A stretch of DNA of 64,000 nucleotides, taken from contig CM041465.1 of NCBI GenBank assembly GCA_023213395.1, positions 18,290,001-18,354,000 on the forward strand. The letters are read 5' to 3'. Position numbers and translations under genes: made by a program. This DNA is from Cycas panzhihuaensis (taxonomy: Eukaryota; Cycadophyta). The notes under the pieces are model-generated. The model saw only the letters and a program-made list of their open reading frames with translations. It did no database searches and was not told the origin of the DNA. This document shows, piece after piece, positions 33,152-44,359 of the stretch; the first letter of the stretch is position 1, and the number at the start of each line of letters is the position of its first letter.

Positions 33152-34897
33152 ATGGGTCCTCTCCCGCAGCCTCCTTGGAAGAACCAGGGGAGGGTAGGGA
33201 TATAAAGAGGGTAGAAAGACAAGAAATGGAGGAATACCTCCTGTATACACTAAAAAATAAAGAAAAGAGGGATATGTTAAAAGACCTAACCTTTTACAAG
33301 ATAGTCCAAAGGAAAAACATGGAATAATAATGAAATAATACCTTCTAGGCTGTGTAGGAGGCAGGTCTGCCCATAAAAATAATAGGAAATAACAGATCTG
33401 ATATGCTTATAGGGGGTCCTTAGGAGGATGTTATACTCTGGAAACAAACTTACTGAAAGTTGTAGGAAGGGTGTGGAGGCCAAACCTCGGTACGAATCCT
33501 TGCTTAGAGATGTTTGTTGATGAGCCTGCTACCGTGGATCAGAGCTATAATGGGCGGATCTCAGGCTGAAGCACAGGGAACTCAAGTGTTTCAGGGCATT
33601 CCTATAGAAAACTCCTGTTGAAGAGAGAGAAGAGAAGGTGGAAGAAGAGGTGGAAAATGAGGTTGTTTTGGGCTTTATACCTAACCCTAGGCTGAATAGA
33701 TGATTAGGGTTGAGGTAGGATCAAGAGGTGTCAAAGCCACGTGGCAATTTTGTGAAAAAAATGAAATTTTCCATGACAGATTTAAGAAAATATTAAGTGG
33801 TAGTCACCCCGCAACAAACTTCATAGTACTGCAAAGTTTACCATGGTACTGTGACATTTGCCATGGTGCAGTGACAAAGACCAAAATAGGCCAAAGAGGG
33901 CATGCTTGGGAGCCTTAAAAGAGGGTACGCTAGGGCTGGGAGAGACTAGCCCTCTTTCCAGATGGCTGGGGACAATCAAATAAAGAATATGACCTAATTC
34001 AGATGGGGCACCAAAGTGGCACGACTCCCAAGAAATCCATAATTGGCATAAAGATCAACCAATCACACTCAGTGGGGTGCTAAGGGCTGTGATATGGCAA
34101 GGGGTGTGATAGATCACATGGGTTGAGTGGATCTTAGGATAATACATAGGTGTATAGGAGGGTTGTGGAGTGCCATGGGGATGCATATCCCACTGATCGT
34201 CATAGGCTGAAAGAGTAACAAGCAGTATGATCAAGTAACAAGTGCAAGATGATCACTTAAATGTGTTAGTCAGCTATGCAATGAATGGACACTTCGATTT
34301 ACCTTTTTAGAGAAGTAGTAAAGACCAAGGATATAAGCATACTTGCACTTACTTGAGTCAACTTGTCAAGAATCCATTCTTAGGAGCTGGGAAGCACTGC
34401 CCCCTTGGCAGCAGAGCCTCATAGCTTAGAAGCATTATATGACAGTGAATGTTAGCAACATAATCTTAGTAGCACATATATAGACAAATAATCATAACAA
34501 TGGTGTGAGCTAAGGGCAATGATGAGTGTCATGGTAGAACACATGGGTGTAGAGGAAAGGATGAAACAACATAGGGGTTGCCTATGTGTTGCCATATATA
34601 CAATAAGTAATGGGAGTGGATGAGGGGGATGCCTCCCATTGTAAGAATAGGATGAATAGGTGGTGAAGACCACACATAAGAGTTGATAGATGTCATGAAC
34701 AAGGAGCTATGTACAGATAGAAGTCCAAGATAGTGAGAGTTATGTGTTAAGATACTAAGAGTAAAGTGAAGAGAACAAACCTAGTGGTCGCCATAGCTTA
34801 ACCTCATTAGCAGTTGGCTTTCAGAGGTGTGAATGGATCACAATGTGAAGTGAAAAATGACCCATGACTTGGGCTCGTGGGTGACCAGACAAGTCTC
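33152..34897 (-). other. Non-coding region between RNase H and LTR, E2
   Basis: It is homologous to 8593-10353 of E1 and has no coding signal. A GTACTGCAAAG/CATGGTAC inverted-repeat cluster lies at 33816-33875. Confidence 0.65.
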
Positions 34898-35321
34898 TCA
34901 AGGTGGGTCACTAAAGAGGGGAAGGCGATGCTCAAGGACGAGATGGACTAAGCTATCTGCCTCGGCGTTGAGAGCTTAAGGGATATGTCAGATGTCGACA
35001 GATGAAAAAACAAGCCAACAAGGATCTAGTGATCGAGGCAAGGGCTCTTAGGCATGGGTACCACACCTAGTAGACTTGGGTGAGATGGGACACCACAATC
35101 TAAGAGTTACAAAGGAGGACAATGGGTCCATGGTGGAAGCAGAGTGTATAGGTAAGGGCATCAATAATAGCCGTGTATTCAGCTTCGTTATTGGTGGCTT
35201 TGGGAAGGAAGATCTCATAATGCATGAAGTCGCGTTTAGAAGGGTCATAGAGAATCCATGTGGCGATGGAAGGGCCAAGGTTACCATGACTTCCACCATT
35301 GGTAAAAATGAGTAAATCCAT
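34898..35321 (-). pseudogene. Archaeal-type RNase H, E2
   Basis: The ATG at 35321 gives MDLLIFTNGGSHGNLGPS, with the first catalytic Asp changed to Asn. It continues with KATNNEAEYTAIIDAL (Glu kept) and IVLLCNSQIVVSHLT, where the second Asp is also Asn (CDS to CNS). The C-terminal part is present with frameshifts and ends DPP-stop as in E1 and E3. With two catalytic acids lost this copy could not be active. The frame is open upstream to 35510 (LVLSRLLDGPPHLLVV), so the gene may begin further upstream. Confidence 0.85.
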
Positions 35322-36578
35322 GGCAAAAGAATGGAGTCTTGGTAGAAACGAAAAAGTCAATGGGACTGACGAGTGGAGAGGACTCAACAGTGGGAAATCA
35401 TCATAAAAGGCTAAGATGAATCGATAAAGGCCACAAAAGATAGGAAAACCTAAGGACGAGACTACCAGAAGGTGAGGAGGGCCGTCTAAAAGACGAGAAA
35501 GAACCAACAATGAAAAGGCTCCTCTGGGGGTGCTAAAGGTTGCTTAAGGAGGTGAAACACGATCCCAAACAAAGGGGACGCTTCCTTTGGAAGTCCTAGA
35601 AGCATGAATGAGCAACAAAAATAGATCTAAGATGGTGAAACAAGTCAAACGAGTATAAACTCAAGTATATATAGAGGCGATATGTAAAATGAGGCAAAAA
35701 GGGCCTTGCACAGCCAAGGAAGGGGTGCCATAAATGCACCCAACAAGTCCAAGGAAAAAGATGGCCACAGAGACAAAACAAGAGACAGGCCTAGAAGGTA
35801 GAGGTGATCAGGTAAGAGAGATGGTCTCAGAGGCTATCACAGTGAGAGAAATGGAAGAAGTGTCTGTCGTGGCCCCCGCCTATCTAAAGAAAACTCAGTG
35901 AAATGGAATTCATTTTCATGGGCTCACGAAGGAATCAGAGCCCTTGTCCTTATGCAGCTAAGTGCCACCCAACTTCGAAGGCACACAGGAAGAGATTCGA
36001 TCATTGGATCAGGACACAGAGACAACCAGTGAGATCAGAGAGACAAGATGGCAATAGTGAGACCAAATCTGGTGAGTGGATTACTCATTACCAAACCCAT
36101 TTCGTCGTTAGAGTTTCATTGCTTTTTAATGGTTTTTGATGTAGTTTTGGGCCCCTTAAGGGTGAATAACGATCTCCTAGAGTCTGAATTAGACCCAGTG
36201 AGAGGGGGGACCAGGGCATTAGGAAGCCCTGGTCTCAGTGGGCCTGAGTGTGGCCCACCTGGGCAAAAATTTTATTTTTTTAGGTAGGAAACCTCCCATT
36301 TTTGGGGGGTGACATCGACGCCGTGGTAAAGATCACAGTGCCACGATCTTTAGCATGGGGCCATTGAGATAAGGATAAAATCTCATCAGACCCCATGTTA
36401 AACTCTGCAGTACTTCTGAGTTTAGCATGATATGAGGGAAGACTAACTGAAAAATATAGAAGATGGCCTAAAGGACAATCAGATCTCAATCCTAGAGGAG
36501 TGAGAGGCAGTCCTGAAGGTTGGCAAGTAGGTTTAGATGGGTTTTGACTGTGTTTTGGGTATTTTATAGGTAATTATC
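35322..36578. other. Divergent intergenic region, E2
   Basis: It lies between the leftward RNase H and the rightward PMD gene and is homologous to 10777-12045. An inverted-repeat cluster occupies 36310-36430 (CCGTGGTAAAGATC, CACGATCTTTAGCATGGGG, CTGCAGTACTTCTGAG). It may hold divergent promoters, by inference from position. Confidence 0.55.
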
Positions 36579-37751
36579 GTGGTGGACAACCACGAGAATA
36601 TATGAGTGGCTATGCTTAGTTTTATTGAGATGATGACTCATGGAGACCGATGAGTGTTGGGGAGGTGTGGCCTATTGAAGGCCATCTAGACGCCACAATA
36701 CACATCCAACTAGCACCTTTTAATGGACATTATCTCTCACTGAGATCGACAGAGGCACGTATTCCATCTTCCCTAAGTAGGAGATGTCACATTCACACCA
36801 GGAGACATTAGGAGGATCCTGGGAGTACCGGCAGAAGGAGCACCAGTATTGCTAGGGATGTTGCCTAGTAATGACACTGCACACAGGGAGGTAGCAACCT
36901 ATTTCACAGGTTAGGACTGGTGGGAGAGGAGAGGCATATAGGTTTAGAGTATGATCATGTCTAGGATTCCTTGTGTGAGGAAATTGATTCCAGTATGAAT
37001 TCTATTCTCGATATCCTATTAACAGAATTATAGGGACATACCCAGCAGATAGATGGATACGGTTAGGAGATACGAGGCTGTGGAGAGATTGGACTAGGCT
37101 ACACTGATAGCGGTGAACTTGGTCACCTAGTTAGATGCTATCAAGGTAGCTGAGAGAGGAGGACTATACTACAACACGCTGCTGCAGTGTTGGTTCTTTG
37201 ATCACTTTGGAGTAGTGGCAGCACCAGGAGGGCCTCACCCGATTTTAACATGGGATCCCATGATCCATAGGTGGAAAACTCGGTTCAGGGGAACCGAGGA
37301 CTAGGCACATGTCAGGCATTTAATGGAGGCTACATCACTAGACCTCCTCACCATGGCAGACTACACATCAGATCCATATAGAGAGGTGAGATAGGATAAT
37401 GATGATGAGGCAAGAGGAGAGGCAGGTCCATTAGGGACCACAGGAGGAGAGGCAAGGCCATCGGGAGCTACAGGAGGAGAGGAAGGTTTGTCAGCAAGAG
37501 CAGGTAGAGGTGGAGCTTCCTAGACGTCCATCCAGAAGTTAAGGATAGTGAGGAGAGTCTGGGTAGTGGAAACACCAGTAGAGGAGGGTGGAGGTGCCTC
37601 GACAGGCTAGGTAATCAGAGAGGTGGTCCTAGAGGAGGAGGAGGTACCATCAATGGGTGGAGGACCTGAGGAAGAGGTGATCGTCTGAGTTAGGGAGCTG
37701 ACAGTTCCAGTAAGTGAGATACTACCTTTTCCTATCATCTTTTGATCACCA
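36579..37751 (+). pseudogene. Antisense PMD gene of E2, exon 1
   Basis: This is the uninterrupted homologue of the exon split by copia in E1. The visible order is SFIEMMT (36615), DIISH, VFHLP.VGDVTFTPGDIRRI (36757-36820), TAHREVATYFTG, then a second PMD block with MDTVRRYEAVERLD, GLYYNTLLQCWFFDHFGVV (37170-37230) and WDPMIHRWKTRFRG. SLDLLTMADYTSDPYREVR (37340-37400) leads into a Gly/Ala/Glu-rich tail. About ten stops, mostly TAG at Gln positions, break it. No ATG is kept at the E1 start position, so the listed start is by homology. Confidence 0.8.
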
Positions 37752-37834
37752 AATATCTAGTTGTTATGATTTATTTGATTTGTTTGGTGTACTTATAGAT
37801 GTATGTACTGACACATGACATGTTAGATTTATAG
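37752..37834 (+). other. Intron of E2 PMD gene, 5' site mutated
   Basis: By alignment to E1 and E4 the intron runs from AATATC (GT lost) to TTTATAG, 83 bp and T-rich. Coding similarity resumes at GAGTGGTGGACATCAAG. Confidence 0.65.
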
Positions 37835-38303
37835 GAGTGGTGGACATCAAGAGGTTGGTTGAGGCAGTAGTCTGGGAGATGTTTCCCTGGGTCTACATGG
37901 AGGGACAACCTCCCATCTAGGCAGGAGAGGAGCCATAGTTGGCACAGAACCATACAACAGCTTTTGTCCCTTTAGTCAGGGCTAGAGACGTATGGGCGAC
38001 AGAGTCCCAGGAGCACGAGGCATGAGTAAGATGGCTATAGGGAGAGCTGGATATGACCATAGCAAAGAGAGATACTCTACGTGATCGGGTCCAAGCTCCA
38101 GAGGCTCAGGGAGGAGTAGGTGGTGATGTGGAGAGTCACATCAAGATAGTAGTGTTGGAGGAGTAGCTCCAAGGAGCAGAGGATAAGAGAGATCATATCT
38201 AGGCATGATATGATCAGCTGGTGGGTCAGATGTCATCGAGGTCGTCAAGGAGCAGGATGTATACCCACACGGTGGTGACAACCTCGAGGAGGCCTCAAGA
38301 TGA
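37835..38303 (+). pseudogene. Antisense PMD gene of E2, exon 2
   Basis: It encodes VVDIKRLVEAVVWEMFPW, then TTAFVPLVRARDVWATESQE and a charged stretch with coiled-coil character (ESHIKIVVLEEQLQGAEDKR). It ends at the TGA after NLEEASR (38301-38303), the position conserved in E1 and E4. It is better preserved than the E1 copy. Confidence 0.75.
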
Positions 38304-39372
38304 GGGGAGCAAGGCAGGGAGCTCCCAAAGGTGTAGGAGGAGTCTGGGAGGCATTTGGTCCTTAGGAGAGGGATCATATAGACCAAGAGATAATACCCGA
38401 GGAGCAAGGCAGCACTAGTGAGTAGGGTACAATAGTTTTGATTTGATATAGGAAAGCATTGGACCTCTAGGGAGTCAACATATGTTGCCACAACTCCCTA
38501 TAAGGATTTTGGCTTGCCACAGATGATGTACCATACCTTTTGTATGATATGACACATGATGATTTTGTATATATAGATGGGGCTATTGGCACCCTATTGA
38601 TATATGCTGATATGTGTGATGACACATCATGATGAATGATGTGTATTTACTTTTATATGTATGTATGCATATGTATGAGGGTACAAAGATGCATGAGGAG
38701 CTATATGTTATGTTGTTTTTTTTTTAATTATTATCATATAGTTTAGGATTATTTGAGTTACACACACTTCCTTTCATGTAAGGCCATATTCCTAGTAGGC
38801 GCACACACGATCACCATGAGAAACGGTGATAAACATATGTGAGGCTAAGAGGTAGGGTGGCACACATGTCCACATAGAAGTATAGAAGGAAGGGAGTGAT
38901 GATACTCCCACAGGCCATCCTAGTTAGGGGAATGTACCCAAGCTCAAGAGTGAGAGGGACAATACACTCAATTAGGAAGATGGGGCCCCTTAGCGGAAAG
39001 GGGGACAAGGGGTTTCGTAGGAGGAACCCAAAAGAGTAAGAAGTCCACCTTAAGCCACCATTCCACCTGTGACTAGGGGAATGGGTACGTACCTAGGGTG
39101 GTAGTTTAGGCTCATTTCAGAGCATAATAGGAGAAGGAAGTATGCCTAGCCCACACAGGGGTAGCAGTAGTCACACGTAAAATTGGAGATAGATGATGAA
39201 GGATAGGCCTTATGTGGCTAGGTCCATAAGCAAAATGGTTTTGGTTGGAACGAGATGAGTGTGATAGACCTAGTACGTGACGGGTCATGTGGCAAGGTTG
39301 TGTCTGAGTAGGAGTGGCTCTGGTCCTAGATGAGGATCTAGAGAGTGAAGAAGAAGTGCCTCTACGAGTGGC
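38304..39372. other. Non-coding region downstream of PMD gene, E2
   Basis: Homologous to 19214-20340 of E1 and to the region after the E4 integrase. No coding signal is seen. Confidence 0.6.
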
Positions 39373-40178
39373 TTATCGATGCAGATGCCTACATGAAACT
39401 GCTCGAGGAGGGTAAGAAAGTGAAAGAAGTGGATGGTTCAAAACCAACAGCTCAAGAGCCAATATAGAATGAAGAGGAGTAGGAATATCCAATCGGGATA
39501 TCTCCCTAGGTGTGCATGAAACCAGGGTGACATGCCAGGGAGGCAGCTCATAACCCTCGACATCCGGCTCAGAGTCACCTATGGCAGCTAAGTAACTATA
39601 ACTACCCACACCAATAGGGGCAAACCTGACTAGGTTTGGCTCATGGAAAGGCATAGGTTTTGACTGATGAAGGTAGGTTTCCTGAAACAGAGGCCCCACA
39701 GAAGGGATAACCTCCTCAGGATCACTATTTTCATCATCGAAGATAGCCTGGTAGGCTGGATGAGAAGTGTGAGATGGCATAGGCTCATGGGAGATAACTT
39801 TAAATCATCCTTCACGGACAAATTTAAGTTGCCTCCAATGAAAGGAGCAGATTGCTCCTATTTGGTCAATCCATGCTCAGCCTAACAAGAGGTTGTACTC
39901 CACATCAATATTGAGTACAACAACTTCAACAGAAATGGTCTTCCCTCCTAAGTTGAGGGAAAGAAAGACTAGTCTTTCCTCCCATCATACCCTTGGCATT
40001 TCCAAGGGATAGACTCAAGAGCTACTATGCCCAACTCCTTGAGCGTGCGCATAGGCATAGCATTAACCGAGGAGCCATTATCTACGATGGCCTTCTTTAT
40101 GATAAAATCAGGAGTATCAACAGTAATGATGAATGGATAATGCAAAAGATTTTCCCATTCATTGGGAGATGGGAGATC
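39373..40178 (-). pseudogene. Retropepsin and linker, E2
   Basis: The protease is read leftward: AIVDNGSSVNAMPMRTLKEL (about 40030-40091) with DNG at the active site, then a second half with VEYNLLLG.AWIDQIGAI (about 39850-39910). A linker (39373-39780) gives AYQAIFDDENSDPEEV, HEPNLVRFAPIGVG and YELPPWHVTLVSC. The linker shares its GSYSYLA..GDSEPD.EGYELP part with E4 (53100-53170). After it E4 continues toward integrase, while E2 and E1 jump to the post-integrase non-coding block. Confidence 0.8.
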
Positions 40179-40520
40179 TTAGGGATCAAATGAGATGACA
40201 GGTGGTCCATGGGAGGTGGCAAATACTGCATGGATGGAAGCATCTTGTTGGATAAGAGCTTTAAGAAGAAGAGCATGTTGCTCAAGATAGCTTCTCAAGA
40301 CATCTGTCAAGGACATCCCTACAGTGACGATGTGGAGCTCATCAACGATAGAGAAGGGCTTCCCATTCATAGTAGGTTGGGGAAGCACCCTTTGAAAATT
40401 GTAATAACTAAGGTGCATGAGAACGATCTTGGGAAGTGTAGGGACTTTCAAAAGAGAGGTTTCTGGAAGAGTGTCAAGGTGAGATGTGGATGAAGAGGCA
40501 CCATTCGCCTCTTTGATCAC
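40179..40520 (-). pseudogene. Conserved gag-protease spacer segment, E2
   Basis: This is the best-preserved copy, open for 113 codons: VLPQPTMNGKPFSIVDELHI, then VGMSLTDVLRSYLEQHALLL and SHGPPVISFDP. It sits just before protease. Alternating charged and Leu-rich stretches suggest a small helical domain, by inference. No known family is recognised. Confidence 0.65.
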
Positions 40521-42363
40521 TTGAGACTAAGTTAAGGCATACAATGGGGTAGTCTCAAGCATCTTAATGACCTTCTTTCCTTTATTTCAGGATTGTCAAG
40601 GTGAAGGGGTATATAGGTTAGAGGAACGTGAGGAAGAGGATGAATTCCTCGTACCCTTCCTTTTGGCTTGTGAAGGGCAAGGGTTTGGAGACCTTTCTCA
40701 GTTCCATTTGTTCTTCTACTGGGGGTTGAAATCACATTCCCCATGTTCGGCGAAGGGATCTCTATGAACATGCAAGTCTAGGCTGGGCCTAGACTCCTAT
40801 TTAGGGGAAGAGTCATGTTATAGGGAAGGCTTAGGATGCTAGGCCTAACAAATCATCGTGGAAGCACTCCCCATAGATGGAGCACCACTTCTTCTCAAGG
40901 GAGGAGTCAGGTTTCTTTGCTTGAGTGGACTGGGTGTTACCACCCCTAGAAGGAGTGGCTAGGAAAGCCTAGTAAACTGGCTTGTTAGACGTGGGAGATG
41001 AAGGATCTTGAAGCTTGAGCTCCTTCATAGTACGTTCGAATGAACATATGGATGAAGTGAGAGGGTCTAGGGTCTTCTCAATAGAATGGGAAGAAGACCT
41101 AGTGGGTTGCTAGGTTTTGGTTTCTTTTGATGGTGGAGGTGCCTCACATCACTTTGAGGACTTTAGAGGCTTCTTGAGTCTAGCCTGGATCTCAATGGCC
41201 TCAAGTGCCAAGCACTTCGCTATAGCAGAATCACAAGTAGTCATCCCCATCTTGAGGACTTCTACGTGAACTTCTGGATAAAGAGCATTGACAAAAAGGT
41301 CTCTCTTCAACTCCTTGGGCAAAGTAGCCTTAGTGGAATGAAGAAGGTTATGGAAACACCGCACAAAGTCGCGATTCATTTCATCGTGACCTTGTTTAAG
41401 TGACAAAAGGGATTTCATTCCACTCTCAAATGGGCAAGCCACGACAAAATAGTTGACGAACTCATCCACGAGCTACTGGAATGAGAAGATAGAATGTGCG
41501 GGTAGGCGATAAAACCATTTGAGGGCATCGCTTTGAAGAGATCGTGGAAATAGTTTCATGAGGATGTGGTCATAGGCCCAGTAGTCAATGCATGCAATAT
41601 AAAAGCTATGAACATGCTCCGCTAGGTCTTTCGATGAAGTCCCATCGAATTTAGGGACTCTAGGAAGGTGAGGTAGTAAGTTAGTTCTTAGTACCTTAAC
41701 GTATAAAGGGGTTGACTAATAGTCCATACAAGAGTGCACCCTTGACTAGACTATAGGGTCAATAGAAGTTAGAAATAATGGGGGGTAGGTTTGCCCAAAT
41801 CCTCCTTGGAGGGTTTGGTTCGAAAGGGGATGTTATCCTCCCATTGCTTGGTGAGGAGGCATGAATCCTGCATTCAAAGAAACCTATATAGGAGCAGATA
41901 GGTATGACATACCCATCCCTCCTAGAGAGAGCACTCCTTGTTGAAAAGGAGTTTGAGGGAATAAGCCTTGGGAAGGAGTTGGCCCTCCTTGTAAGGATGT
42001 GATGTGAGATGCCACACAAGATGGCAGAAAGGAGGGGTGAGGGACCAAATTCTTCCCATATGGTCCACTTGTAGGTGGCACGACCCCATAAGAATGCAGA
42101 GGGTCCACCCCATGAGCAGGCAGGGAGTTCCCTTTACCATGCCCCCACAGTTGAGCAGTGTAATCGTGAGGTAGGTAGAGAGAAGGGTCCCTAGGTTGGT
42201 ATTGGGATTGTGTGGGGATAGATCCCATATGACTAAAAGTAGGGGGACATGTGGGTCCCCTAGGTCTAGTAGGTGGATAAATAATGGTGGGAGGGGGACT
42301 AGTGGTTTGACTAACTGGGGGTATGCTTAACCCAAGTTAGAAAGATGACATGCCCTGAGTGGG
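40521..42363 (-). pseudogene. gag, E2 (5' end lost)
   Basis: Read leftward from the junction: the Pro/Gly-rich middle (41884-42228: PRDPSLYLPHDYTAQLWGHG), the capsid with QGDALKWF-like sequence (about 41500-41540, degraded) and FESGMKSLLSLKQGHDEMNR (41350-41469), then DLFVNALYPEVHVEVLKMG and the C-terminus with EKKWCSIYGECFHDDL (about 40860-40920), a probable zinc-binding knuckle. The first part of gag, present in E1 and E4, is missing because E3 begins at 42364. Confidence 0.85.
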
Positions 42364-42719
42364 CCCCAAGGTGTCAAGGCTACGATGGTAATGAAAACAT
42401 GCCCTTGGGGTTGGTCTCCATTCCTCTCACTCTCGAGGATAAAACCATCATTTCCGATATCATAGTCCTCGACATAGATGTGGATTATAACCTTTTGTTA
42501 GGATGCCCATGGCTCATCCAGATGGGAGCCATGTGTTTGTCTCATTGGGGGCAACTTAAATTTGTTTATGAGGGGTGAATGAAGGTTCTTTCCTAAGAGC
42601 CTCCTCCCACCAAATAATCCCATCAATCCTGTCAAGTTGTTCACGACTAGGCGAAGGATGACAAGGGCCCATTCACCCAAGCTTGCACTTGTTTTATTGA
42701 CATTCCTAGTGCGTCTTGT
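42364..42719 (+). pseudogene. Retropepsin C-terminal fragment, E3
   Basis: It encodes CQGYDGNENMPLGLVSIPLT and IVLDIDVDYNLLLGCPWLIQ, closely matching E4 at 52690-52870. The active-site half is missing. After ATTCCTAGTGCGTCTTGT the sequence changes to antisense PMD exon 2, a deletion junction relative to E4. Confidence 0.85.
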
Positions 42720-42918
42720 CTAGATATCCTTGGTTGGTTCTCCTAGGACTCTATCGTCCACATATCCCTGGCCCTGGTCAATGGGAGAAACACCATCATA
42801 TGTACCCATGCCAATCAAGGCTCCTCTCCAGCTAAGATGTGAGGTTGCCCCTTCACATAGATCTGAGGGAATAACTCCCAGACTATTGCCTCCACCAGCC
42901 TCACCATCTCTACTTCCC
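42720..42918 (-). pseudogene. Antisense PMD gene of E3, exon 2 (3' end deleted)
   Basis: Only the first part of exon 2 remains (GEVEMVRLVEAIVWELFP-like sequence read leftward from 42918). The coiled-coil end is deleted, replaced by the protease fragment. Confidence 0.7.
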
Positions 42919-43002
42919 CTACCAAATTGCGCATACCATGTGCTAGTCTATATAAACATATATCAAAGCATAAATCAAATCAAAGTAGCCTATTTAGGCA
43001 GT
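42919..43002 (-). other. Intron of E3 PMD gene, 5' site mutated
   Basis: The interval aligns with 56231-56315 of E4 and ends TTTGGTAG on the minus strand. The 5' dinucleotide is AC in place of GT. Confidence 0.7.
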
Positions 43003-44359
43003 TAGTGGTCGAAAGACATCAGGAAAGGGTAGTGTCTCATCTCCTGTGATAGCTGGTCCCTTGACTCAGATGACCGCCTCCTCCATAGGAGCTCCCTCAG
43101 CTATTGGACCACCCTCCTCAGCCTCAGGTACCACCTCCCCTATCTCCTAGGCTGCCGAGGCCTCTCCTGCATCCTTTCCTCTACTTGTTGTGGCTATCAT
43201 TACCTTTGTTACTGCTACCATTGGCACCACCACCATCAGAGCTCTGCCTGCTACCCTCTCTCTCTATGGTGGTGTCCTATCCTCTCTTGCAGCTCTTGAA
43301 GGACATGCCTCTCCTCCTGTAGCTCCTAAGGGGCCTTTCTCTCCCCCCACAACTCCTGATGGGTTGGCCCCATCACCTCCATCGTTACCTCCACCCTCAC
43401 CTGGATCACCTCCTAACTCCTTTGCCACATCGTCACTATCCCAATGCACTCCTCTATATGGGTCCATTGTATAGTCTACCAGAGTGAGGAGGTCTAGTGA
43501 TGTCACCTCCACTAATCTCCTAACATGCACCTGATCCTTAGATACACTGAACCGAGTCTGCTACCTATGCACCATAGGTGCTTGTGCTGAGATAGAATAA
43601 GGCCCTCCAGGTGGTGCCACTGCCCCAAAGTAGTCAAAAAATAAATACTATAGTAAGGTACAATATGAAAAACTGCCTCTCCCTACCACTCAGATAGCAT
43701 CTAGCTGAGCAACCATATTTGTTGTTATCAAGGCGGCCTAATCCATCCTCTCCCTTGCCTCACATTGTCTCACTATAGCCATCCATCCACCTAGAATGTC
43801 CCTACAGTTATATTTCAGGGAAATCTAGAATAGAATGCCTAGTGTGATGAGTTTCCACACTCAAGGAATCCTCAACATCACCATAGTTTGCATCAATACC
43901 CCTCATTGGTCCCATCTCCCTTAGCCTATGAAATAAGTGGCTACCACTATGTGCGAAGCGTCTTTGCTAGGCAATATACCTAGCGATGTTAGTGCTCCTC
44001 CTACAGGTACCTCCAATATCCTCTAGATATCTCTTGGTGTGATAGTAATATCACCTACCTAGGGGAGGTGGAAAACATATCACCTACGATCCCAATGGGA
44101 GACTATATCTACCATGAGACATTGATCTGACACATATTGTGGTGTCCTGATGATCTTCAATAGCTTACAGTGTCCCAATATTTATCTATCTCCCCACAAT
44201 ATCATCTCGATAAAACTCATCATAGTCATCTCGATGTTTTCATGGTTGTCCACCTTGATAACTGCCTATAAATTCATCTAGGAATTAGTCCATATACTAC
44301 TCACACCATGCTTAGCCACCCTTAAGATGCCCCTTGATCTACTTAGCTGAGCTAGCCAT
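43003..44359 (-). pseudogene. Antisense PMD gene of E3, exon 1
   Basis: Read leftward: a basic N-terminus near 44290-44359 (RMASSAK, IKGHLKGG), VDNHENIEM..MSFIEMI, the PMD core VFHLP.VGDITITPRDI (about 44040-44090), LTSLGILPSKDASHIVVATY, then a long low-complexity tail with PSGVVGGEKGPLGATGGEAC (43264-43420). Stops are present throughout. The N-terminal basic segment may be a nuclear localisation signal, by inference. The start at 44359 is the ATG also present in E4. Confidence 0.7.

Larger units (their letters stand above)
31446..42363 (-). mobile_element. E2: second Tat-like element, leftward
   Basis: E2 has the same order as E1 without nested insertions: 3' LTR (31446), RNase H, antisense PMD gene, protease, conserved segment, gag. 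It lacks its 5' LTR, PBS and the gag start, lost at the junction with E3 at 42364. It also lacks RT and integrase, as E1 does. It starts with the intact LTR end TGCAATCA (CA end on its own strand) inside the E1 5' LTR. Confidence 0.85.

Noticed and set aside
43104-43474. Pro-rich plus-strand frames
   Set aside because: They are shadows of the low-complexity tail of the antisense PMD gene in E3.
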